From Corallococcus sp. (GTDB lineage Bacteria > Bacillota > Clostridia > Christensenellales > CAG-314): a DNA stretch of 64,000 nucleotides. The DNA is taken from assembly GCA_023665205.1 (NCBI GenBank), contig JAMPEJ010000002.1:124001-188000 (forward strand), read 5' to 3'. Shown in pieces: positions 48,135 to 54,395 of the stretch. The position numbers were made by a program, and so were the translations under genes. The notes below the pieces were generated by a model, which was given only the letters and a program-made list of their open reading frames with translations, was not told the origin of the DNA and did not search any database. Positions within the stretch are counted from its first letter, which is position 1; the number at the start of each line of letters is the position of its first letter.

Positions 48135-49478
48135 ATGAACAGAAAAATTTTAGCGGCATTGCTATTGGCGTTGTTCTCCGTAATTTGCGTAACCGGCCTA
48201 AGTGCTTGCGCAAATAACGAAGAATATACGATAACTTGGAAAAACGAGAACGGCGATATTTTGGAAATAGATACAAACGTTAAAAAAGGCAGCATACCTA
48301 CCTATGACGGCAAAGAACCGACAAAACAGAGCGACGCACAGTATTCTTACGCCTTTTATGGATGGGAACCGCAAGTAAGCGAAGCACAAGGAGATGCGAC
48401 CTACACCGCTACGTTTGTTAAACATACAAACAAATATACCGTAGTTTGGAAAAATTATAACGGCGATATTTTGGAAACCGACACGGACGTTCCTTACGGA
48501 ACAGTACCCGCGTACAACGGAGATACTCCAAAAAAAGACGGAACGGAAGAGATAAGTTACGTTTTTGCCGGATGGACGCCCTCCGTAGATGCGATAACCG
48601 GCGATACGGTTTATACGGCAAAGTTTACTGAAAGGAACAGCGGCGATTTGATTGCAGGAATAGATCCTGTTTTTTCCAAAGATAATAAAACGGTTCAATA
48701 CGGCTTTTATCCGCAAACCCGCGTAAGCGACAGCGATTTGATTGCGGAACTTGACAAATTGGCTCCGTCGGGAACAAACGGCTGGTACTTGCACGACGGT
48801 CAATATTACGCAAAAGAAACGGCAAAAGTATATAATAACGAAAGTTATACATTTGACGACGGAACGCCGATTATAGACGGTAACGAATACTGGTTCAAAT
48901 GCGAAATTATAGAGTGGCGCGTACTTAGCAATGCAGACGGTTCGTATTACTTACTGGCTTCCAAGTTGCTAGACGCTCACAACTACTACGCCGACTATTC
49001 CGAAAGGACAGTAGAGGGCAAATCCGTTTACGCAAACAACTACGAACGTAGCGGCATCAGAGATTGGTTAAACAACAGTTTTTACAACGCTGCATTTGCT
49101 CTAAACAATACGTATATTCGGGAAACTACCGTAAGTAACGCAGCCGCAACGACCGACGCGACAAACAATAAGTACGCTTGCGGCGACACGAAAGACAAAG
49201 TTTATTTGCCAAGCTATCAAGACTACGTCAATTCCGATTACGGATTCGACCCCAACGTCGATAACGCATCACTCGATAGACAATGCGTAACGACCGACTA
49301 CGCCAGAGCGCGAGGCGCTTGGTGTAACAACAAATTCAACGGTTCTTACTGGACTCGTTCTCCGTCGTCGGAATACTATTACTGCGCTTGGAACGTCAAT
49401 TCCGGAGGATACCTGAGCGTTTATGCGATCGACGGAGACAGTCACTGCGTCCGCCCCTCTATAACCATCGGTTTCTAA
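48135..49478 (+). CDS. Lipoprotein with two InlB B-like repeats and a DUF6273-type domain
   Basis: A 447-residue lipoprotein with signal peptide and lipobox GLSAC (Cys about 24). Two tandem repeats of about 70 residues follow, each with TxxWKNxNGDILExDT, then YxFxGWxP and a final TYTAxF; this is the InlB B-repeat/Flg_new type. The C-terminal part (about 185-447) resembles DUF6273: QYGFYPQTRV, WRVLSN, SGIRDWLNNSFYNAAF and YWTRSPSS. I start at the ATG at 48135, which has AGAGG, rather than the TTG at 48108. It is co-transcribed with the Big_2 protein and probably acts at the cell surface. Confidence 0.82.
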   Translation: MNRKILAALLLALFSVICVTGLSACANNEEYTITWKNENGDILEIDTNVKKGSIPTYDGKEPTKQSDAQYSYAFYGWEPQVSEAQGDATYTATFVKHTNKYTVVWKNYNGDILETDTDVPYGTVPAYNGDTPKKDGTEEISYVFAGWTPSVDAITGDTVYTAKFTERNSGDLIAGIDPVFSKDNKTVQYGFYPQTRVSDSDLIAELDKLAPSGTNGWYLHDGQYYAKETAKVYNNESYTFDDGTPIIDGNEYWFKCEIIEWRVLSNADGSYYLLASKLLDAHNYYADYSERTVEGKSVYANNYERSGIRDWLNNSFYNAAFALNNTYIRETTVSNAAATTDATNNKYACGDTKDKVYLPSYQDYVNSDYGFDPNVDNASLDRQCVTTDYARARGAWCNNKFNGSYWTRSPSSEYYYCAWNVNSGGYLSVYAIDGDSHCVRPSITIGF

Positions 49479-49582
49479 AACCCAACCGATGATTATCGAA
49501 ACAGTCTGTTACAATAACTGAGCAGTATACCGAAAAATACCAATACCCTTGGCTTGTCAATCGCTTGATATTCTTATCGTAA

Positions 49583-49620
49583 AAATAATACGAACTCACG
49601 ATTTCGCGGGTTCGTATTAT
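49583..49620. terminator. Bidirectional terminator
   Basis: A 14-position stem with one mismatch (AATAATACGAACTC with GGGTTCGTATTATT) between the lipoprotein gene and the convergent XRE gene. The rest of 49621-49833 has no recognisable gene, only an inverted TGATGCCA/TGGCATCG pair about 65 bases apart. Confidence 0.75.
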
Positions 49621-49833
49621 TTATTGATTACAAATGCGACGTGAAAATCTACGAAAAGAAACCATACTGATGCCAAATGAAATAAACGCCGAATTTCGAG
49701 CAAGAATATTTATATTAGCAAAAAATCATATGGCATCGACAATTGACTGACACAAAGCGAATCCAAAGCAATATCATACGAATCTGAACTTTTATGCGTA
49801 AAAATCACGTTTGAATGATGCTGCAGAGGTAAA

Positions 49834-50061
49834 TTAAATAGGCATGTCAGTAAAGAAATCTGCAACTCTAATTTCAAGAAAATCGGCAATTTGTTTTATT
49901 AAAAAGAGCGTCACGCTGTGTTCTCCACGTTCTACCCGTCCATAATATGCGAAACTAACGCCGCATTTGCGCGCAAAATCACGTTGAGAAAGATTCATTG
50001 CTTCGCGACGTCGTTTCAACTCGTTACCAAATAATTTATGGATATCTTCATTGTTTTCCAT
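49834..50061 (-). CDS. XRE family transcriptional regulator
   Basis: A 75-residue Cro/CI-like protein with helix-turn-helix MNLSQRDFARKCGVSFAYYG (about 22-41), close to the whole length. It diverges from the AIPR gene. The intergenic region has an inverted TTGAC/GTCAA pair overlapping the AIPR -35 box, so control of the AIPR gene by this protein is likely. This is a common layout for defence genes. Confidence 0.88.
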   Translation of the reverse strand: MENNEDIHKLFGNELKRRREAMNLSQRDFARKCGVSFAYYGRVERGEHSVTLFLIKQIADFLEIRVADFFTDMPI

Positions 50062-50115
50062 AGTCTAGCCTCTTTAGTATTATATCATGACGATATATAT
50101 AGCGTCAAATTATAA

Positions 50116-50172
50116 TTGACCTTACAGTCAAAATAGATTATTATGAAATTATGAAGGGAACAAAGTTGTTCC
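50116..50172 (+). promoter_or_regulatory. Promoter and inverted-repeat operators of the AIPR gene
   Basis: TTGACC (50116-50121), a 17-base spacer and TATTAT (50139-50144). TTGAC pairs with GTCAA at 50127-50131 over the -35, and GGAAC/GTTCC (50157-50172) lies downstream of the start point. Confidence 0.65.
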
Positions 50173-50203
50173 GTTTCAAATATTTTATAAGGAGGCATAT
50201 GAA

Positions 50204-51379
50204 ATGCCAAAAGTAAGTTTTAATGTGAAATCTTTTAGGAAAATCCCCAATCCGTATATCAAGTCTGAGTGTGGAGATCCAATACCAGAAATGTATATTA
50301 TGCTTTGCGACGTCAAAGATTTACCGGATAATATTCCAATGGATACAAATCCGCGCGAACAAAGACTGACTACTGGAGTTGCAAAAAAAATAAAAGAATC
50401 GTTGCTTGATACTACAATTAATAGTTTTTACTTGTTAAATCGTGGATTACTTTTATCAGCAGATACTGTTTTTTTTGACAACTACCTTAATGAAGTTACG
50501 GTTGATTTTTCTGACACGGATTATCACGGCAACGTGGACGGCGGACACACATATAAAATTATTCTAGAAAACCGTGATAAACTCGAATTTGGGAAACAAT
50601 ATGTAAAAGTAGAAATTATAACCGGTGTGGACGGAATATTCCAAACTCTTGCTGCCGCGCGCAATACATCTGTACAGGTAAAAGACGAATCCATTGCAGA
50701 ATTGGAACATAAATTTCAAATAATTAAGGATGCCCTAGACAAATTGCCTTTTTCGTCTAAAATCAATTATAAAGAAAATGATGACGGAGACATTGAAATC
50801 GTAGAAATTTTGGCTATACTTAATATGTTTAACATTACAAGATATCCTGCGTTAGATAGTTTTCCAATTCCATCATATAGTTCAAGAAAAAAATGCTTGG
50901 ATTACTATTTGGAAGAATATAGATTGTATGGTGACTCGAATAAAAATTCATATATTAAAATGAAAAATATTATTCCGGACATTTTTCATTTGTATGAGCA
51001 CTTGGAACAGCATATGCAATTCTATTATCGTCAAAGATATTCCGGAGGAAAATATGGCGCTGTAAAAGGTGTTTTTATGTCAAATGAGAAAAAACAATTC
51101 AAATCCAAGTTTTTCTTTAAATCATTAGACTATTTTTCGCCAAATGGATTTATTTATCCTATATTAGGTGCATTACGCGCATTAATCAAAGAAGAAAACG
51201 ACCAATTTTTGTGGAAAAAGGATCCTTACGAAGTTTTGGACAAACTGGGTCCAGCGCTTGTAGAAACCACTATTGAACGTAGTCGTTCCCTCGGGAATAA
51301 TCCCCAGTCGGTTGGTAAAGATTCCGGCAACTGGAAAACACTATATATGACAGTTGCTTTTGATTTGCTAGAAACATAA
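50204..51379 (+). CDS. AIPR-type (abortive infection phage resistance) protein
   Basis: A 391-residue protein. The segment INSFYLLNRGLLLSADTVFF followed by GNVDGGHTYKII (about 110) and IFQTLAAARNTSVQVKDESI is the pattern of the AIPR family, known from abortive-infection phage resistance loci. The rest is helical, with no membrane segment. GGAGG lies eight bases before the ATG. AT-rich codon use differs from the housekeeping genes to the left. No partner toxin or modification gene is adjacent; only the XRE regulator is. The biochemical activity is unknown. Confidence 0.7.
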   Translation: MPKVSFNVKSFRKIPNPYIKSECGDPIPEMYIMLCDVKDLPDNIPMDTNPREQRLTTGVAKKIKESLLDTTINSFYLLNRGLLLSADTVFFDNYLNEVTVDFSDTDYHGNVDGGHTYKIILENRDKLEFGKQYVKVEIITGVDGIFQTLAAARNTSVQVKDESIAELEHKFQIIKDALDKLPFSSKINYKENDDGDIEIVEILAILNMFNITRYPALDSFPIPSYSSRKKCLDYYLEEYRLYGDSNKNSYIKMKNIIPDIFHLYEHLEQHMQFYYRQRYSGGKYGAVKGVFMSNEKKQFKSKFFFKSLDYFSPNGFIYPILGALRALIKEENDQFLWKKDPYEVLDKLGPALVETTIERSRSLGNNPQSVGKDSGNWKTLYMTVAFDLLET

Positions 51380-51546
51380 ATAATTTAATAATCGAAAAAG
51401 TTTATTAGTGTGCAAATTCTGTGCTTTATGAACATTTACTTTTAACTGTAACTAAACATATAGAGGCATTCGATACGACGCAAATGAATGCATACATTGC
51501 GCACATGCTAAAACTTGGCAAGTGTTCGACGTCATGTAATTGTTTC

Positions 51547-51591
51547 CTTTGACTCCGTCATTCGGGTGTTCGAATCACTTCGCCCCAGCCA
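51547..51591 (+). other. 3' fragment of tRNA-Gln (putative attachment site)
   Basis: The 45 bases match the 3' part of a bacterial tRNA-Gln(TTG): anticodon loop and 3' stem CTTTGACTCCGT, variable CATTCG, T arm GGGTG-TTCGAAT-CACTT, acceptor CGCCCCA, G, CCA. Sequence 5' of the anticodon loop does not match and no D arm or 5' acceptor strand is present, so it is a partial gene. Such fragments mark the recombination site of integrated elements. An integrase fragment lies 96 bases away. Confidence 0.85.
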
Positions 51592-51593
51592 GC

Positions 51594-51650
51594 AACACTA
51601 TATATTGTAGTTCCTAAAACAAGGGCACAATATATAGTGTTTTGTTTTTT
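51594..51650 (+). terminator. Terminator behind the tRNA fragment
   Basis: A perfect 15-bp stem (AACACTATATATTGT with ACAATATATAGTGTT) followed by TTGTTTTTT, directly after the CCA end. It looks like the native terminator of the tRNA gene. Confidence 0.9.
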
Positions 51651-51686
51651 GCCCAAAATTCTTAAAATCACGATTTTTGCCCGATT

Positions 51687-52211
51687 TTACCCCGATTTGG
51701 GAGTTGGCAGGGCTTTTTTTTTGGGGGGGGGGATTTTTGGGTAGAAATTTGAGTTATTCTTCCTCGAACTCCCAACTAAGATAGTCCACCTTTTCGGCTT
51801 TTTCACGTCGTAGTCAGCAAACGTCTTTTCCTTCTTCTTGGACTTTTTCGCGTCGTCCTTGTTATTGAGTCTGTCAATAAATTTTTGTTTTAATTTTGTT
51901 AAATCTTTGGACGAAACTTCGATGTCTATCCCCTTACTGTGAAAGCGTGCCTCGTACACGCCGTCCGCTCTTAAACGGTAGTGAATAATCATATCGTTCG
52001 CCGCAAAAATATTTCTGTATGCTGTCGGCATAAGTGAAATCTCCTTTTTTGTGAATTTCAGCCCATTCCAACGATTTTCAACCTTACTCTTTTTTGTTTT
52101 GGAATCGAACAAGGTCAGCATCTGCTCGTATAATTCGTTCTGTCGTTTTATCGTTTCGAGCAACTGCTTAACGGTGTCGTCCGTAAGTTGCGTATTAGTT
52201 TGTTCGTTCAA
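51687..52211 (-). pseudogene. N-terminal remnant of a tyrosine-type integrase
   Basis: The 174-codon frame starts MNEQTNTQLTDDTVKQLLE and contains AANDMIIHYRLRADGVYEAR and DIEVSSKDLTKLKQKFIDRL. These resemble the AP2-like DNA-binding N-terminus of tyrosine recombinases of conjugative elements and phages. No core-binding or catalytic domain follows. Near 51800 another frame would end VDYLSWEFEEE, so a frameshift is likely, and the present 3' end runs through nine T and ten G at 51714-51732 that encode KIPPPKKKA. The gene is broken, by deletion or a sequence error. Its place beside the tRNA fragment fits an integrase. Confidence 0.6.
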
Positions 52212-52305
52212 GTATCCTTATTCGGACTTAAATTACGGAATTATTCCGCGCCCTTATAGTTGAGAATACTATGTTTCTTTTCAAAACTTTGTTCCTCCTT
52301 CTTGA

Positions 52306-52509
52306 TTACTTCTTATATTGTTCTTTTAACGCCGCCCAGCCCGTGTAAATGAGCTGGACTTTTGTTATGCGGTTTTCTTTAAGAAACTTGTTCAGTTCCT
52401 CAAAGTCCGCTCTACTCATAGACGTTCCCCACACGGCGTGTGCCGCCTTGCGTTCGTCCTTGTGCTTTTCTTCGTAACGCTTGTCAATTTCCGATTTCGG
52501 TGTTTTCAT
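52306..52509 (-). CDS. Small hypothetical protein of the mobile region
   Basis: A charged 67-residue protein, MKTPKSEIDKRYEEKHKDER at the N-terminus, then ADFEELNKFLKENRITKVQL. The size and the pattern of a short strand and two helices suggest a small DNA-binding or phage-type protein, but I do not recognise a family. AGGAGG lies just before the ATG. It is the last intact gene of a minus-strand mini-operon. Confidence 0.7.
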   Translation of the reverse strand: MKTPKSEIDKRYEEKHKDERKAAHAVWGTSMSRADFEELNKFLKENRITKVQLIYTGWAALKEQYKK

Positions 52510-52523
52510 ATAGCCCTCCTATT

Positions 52524-52655
52524 TTAATCCTCTTCTTCTCTTGTGCAACCGGAAGTTCTATATACCACTTTTTTCCAATAACTACACCAAAATGTCCAGA
52601 AATCGTTTGTAGCTTGACTGTATGGACAATCGCTACATTTACATTGTCTAATCAT
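52524..52655 (-). CDS. 43-residue cysteine-rich protein
   Basis: The ORF encodes MIRQCKCSDCPYSQATNDFW and a second half with WCSYWKKVVYRTSGC. Five cysteines, including CKCSDC, suggest zinc binding. AAGGAG lies at good distance from the ATG. The start overlaps the end of the 106-residue gene by eight bases, which supports real coupled translation. The function is unknown; small zinc-ribbon proteins are common in phages and conjugative elements. Confidence 0.7.
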   Translation of the reverse strand: MIRQCKCSDCPYSQATNDFWTFWCSYWKKVVYRTSGCTREEED

Positions 52656-52968
52656 TTTTAATCTCCTTCGCCATAATAATCATATCAATAGGGAATGTGT
52701 TTTTATCGTCGTTGATATTGACGAGTAGAAACTCTAACTGTTCATAGCCCTTAACCCGCGTGATAATTCCGCCCTGATAACGGCATTTCCCTTTTCTGTC
52801 GGAGAATTCATCGGTTTCCAGTAAATCGCCGTTAAGCAGCGTCGCTAGGCTTATTTTGCAGTATTCTTTGTGCTTTTTGCAGTCAATGTAATCGATTTCT
52901 TTCAGTTGCTTTGTGATTGCCTTTTTGTCGGATGTGCTGATTATAGCTGTAAGTTCGGTAAGAGTCAT
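52648..52968 (-). CDS. Hypothetical 106-residue protein
   Basis: Soluble mixed alpha/beta protein starting MTLTELTAIISTSDKKAITK, with four cysteines (DCKKHKEYCK and others). Not recognised. Its ATG overlaps the stop of the 26-codon ORF (TAATG), and its 3' end overlaps the cysteine-rich ORF, so it is firmly embedded in the mini-operon. Confidence 0.7.
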   Translation of the reverse strand: MTLTELTAIISTSDKKAITKQLKEIDYIDCKKHKEYCKISLATLLNGDLLETDEFSDRKGKCRYQGGIITRVKGYEQLEFLLVNINDDKNTFPIDMIIMAKEIKND

Positions 52969-53048
52969 TATCTTTTATTCTCCTCTTCACTCACAGTTAA
53001 GCCTTCGTCCGTTTCAGCTCTTGCCAACAACTCTTTGTCCGTAATCAT
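52968..53048 (-). CDS. 26-residue small protein at the head of the mini-operon
   Basis: The ORF MITDKELLARAETDEGLTVS plus EEENKR has GGAGG eight bases before the ATG, a consensus promoter upstream and a stop that overlaps the next ATG. It is probably translated. It may be a regulator or simply a translational leader; there is no recognised family. Confidence 0.6.
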   Translation of the reverse strand: MITDKELLARAETDEGLTVSEEENKR

Positions 53049-53071
53049 ACCAACACCTCCGATATAAAATG

Positions 53072-53135
53072 TTAATACGATTATACTCACCGCGCCGTTG
53101 CTTGTCAAGCATTTATTTGAATATTAATACGATTA
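53072..53135 (-). promoter_or_regulatory. Consensus promoter flanked by two identical 12-bp operator candidates
   Basis: Perfect TTGACA (53103-53108) and TATAAT (53080-53085) with a 17-base spacer on the minus strand. TTAATACGATTA occurs at 53072-53083, over the -10, and again at 53124-53135, upstream of the -35, 52 bases apart. A repressor binding both copies would silence the mini-operon. Confidence 0.75.
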
Positions 53136-53157
53136 ATTCTTTTAGCTTAGCCTATCA

Positions 53158-53988
53158 TCAAAACGGCGAATCGTCGAAGTAATCTTTATCGTATTGGTCA
53201 TATTCGTCGTCTTTAAAACGACAAAAGCGTATTTTCTGGTCTTCGTTTGTGTTCATAATCAACGAAGTGCTTTCGCCGCGTTTTGCCCCGTATCGTTTGG
53301 AAATCTTTGTATAAAAGTCTTCCTGCAAATCTGAATACGAAGTTAAGCCGCCACGCTGTTTCCAAAACTCCGAATGACACAAAAGCGGTTTATCTACATT
53401 CAGTCTATCTCGGTATAGCGGTTCGCCGTTTTTATCCGTTTGTTGCAATTTTGAGCCGTGAATATTCTTCCTATTGCTCATTACTTTCGTTTGCCACTTT
53501 TCCGTTATTGGTAAATAGTACACAAATAAATTTCGCCTGTTCGGCTCGGTTATGATAACAGCACAGATGACGTTCTCATCCATACCGAGAAAACCTATTT
53601 TGTTTACCGCATACGCATAACATTTATGAAAGTAAGCTTCGATTTCTTCTTCGTCGGGGAAGTCATCCCAAAATTCTTTATTACCACCAAATTGAAGACA
53701 CTCTAAAACTACGTTCCGCTTGCGTTTATTGAACTGTGCGTTCATACTTTTCATAGCGTTTGACCAAGCCTGCTCGGCTGAGCAGTTTAATCGTCTTATA
53801 TAATCTACCTTAAATTGCTGTTCGCAGTTCAAAAGATACTCTTCCACAGTAGCAAAGTCCTTTTGCCTATGCGTGATAACGGAAATAGTTGCGTGCTTAT
53901 CCCTCGGCAACTTCCACGGTGCGATATCGCCCGGTTTTAACCCGTAAGCCTTTTCGCACCAATATGATCTCATTGACATTTTCCTCAC
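53158..53988 (-). CDS. Mob/Pre-like plasmid recombination protein, catalytic site doubtful
   Basis: A 276-residue protein. The late segment RGGLTSYSDLQEDFYTKISK with YGAKRGES resembles the helix and the GLxRG motif of MobV/Pre relaxases, and NLFVYYLPITEKW sits where those proteins have HxH-x-VP. Here the histidines are Leu-Val-Tyr, so nicking activity is doubtful. The N-terminus (SMRSYWCEKAYGLKPGDI) is not the usual one. An acidic Asp/Tyr-rich tail ends the protein. A replication or regulatory role is an alternative. The similarity is judged by eye and weak. Confidence 0.4.
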   Translation of the reverse strand: MRKMSMRSYWCEKAYGLKPGDIAPWKLPRDKHATISVITHRQKDFATVEEYLLNCEQQFKVDYIRRLNCSAEQAWSNAMKSMNAQFNKRKRNVVLECLQFGGNKEFWDDFPDEEEIEAYFHKCYAYAVNKIGFLGMDENVICAVIITEPNRRNLFVYYLPITEKWQTKVMSNRKNIHGSKLQQTDKNGEPLYRDRLNVDKPLLCHSEFWKQRGGLTSYSDLQEDFYTKISKRYGAKRGESTSLIMNTNEDQKIRFCRFKDDEYDQYDKDYFDDSPF

Positions 53989-54037
53989 CTCCTAAAAATT
54001 ATTTCCGTTTACGGGTTCGGATTCCCGAATAACAGTA

Positions 54038-54078
54038 AAAGTCGACTCTCTGTCTAAAAGCCGACTTTATTTTTTTTC
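54038..54078 (+). terminator. Plus-strand terminator without an obvious gene
   Basis: Stem AAAGTCG/CGACTTT (54038-54044, 54062-54068) then a run of T. A short hairpin CGGG/CCCG lies at 54012-54027. No plus-strand gene ends here; it may end a small RNA or insulate the next promoter. Confidence 0.55.
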
Positions 54079-54160
54079 TTGTTCAGAAAATTCCATTTTC
54101 TACTTATAAGCCACGAGAACGCCGAAATTATTACTTGTTTTGAAGAATTTTTAAAAAATA

Positions 54161-54189
54161 TTGACAATTAATTCATTCTGTACTATAAT
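54161..54189 (+). promoter_or_regulatory. Consensus promoter of the RNase III/viperin operon
   Basis: Perfect TTGACA (54161-54166), a 17-base spacer and perfect TATAAT (54184-54189). A leader of about 200 bases follows before the first ATG. Confidence 0.85.
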
Positions 54190-54395
54190 TACCGTAACAG
54201 AATTGAATAAGATTATACTCTCTTCCAAGATATCAGAAGAAAATTATCGCACGAATACCTATGTTGTAGTCGTAATATCGAAGGACAGACTATCGGCAAA
54301 GACATTAATTTTAATAATCTCAGAGCCTTCTTTGAAAATTCTGTTTGGAGTACTATCATTCCAAAACAACAGAAAAATATTTGAAGGAGGCAACC

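Noticed and set aside
54012-54027. tRNA T-arm-like hairpin with GGTTCGGATTCC
   Set aside because: The stem does not give the 5-bp/7-base-loop geometry of a T arm, and no acceptor end or CCA follows.
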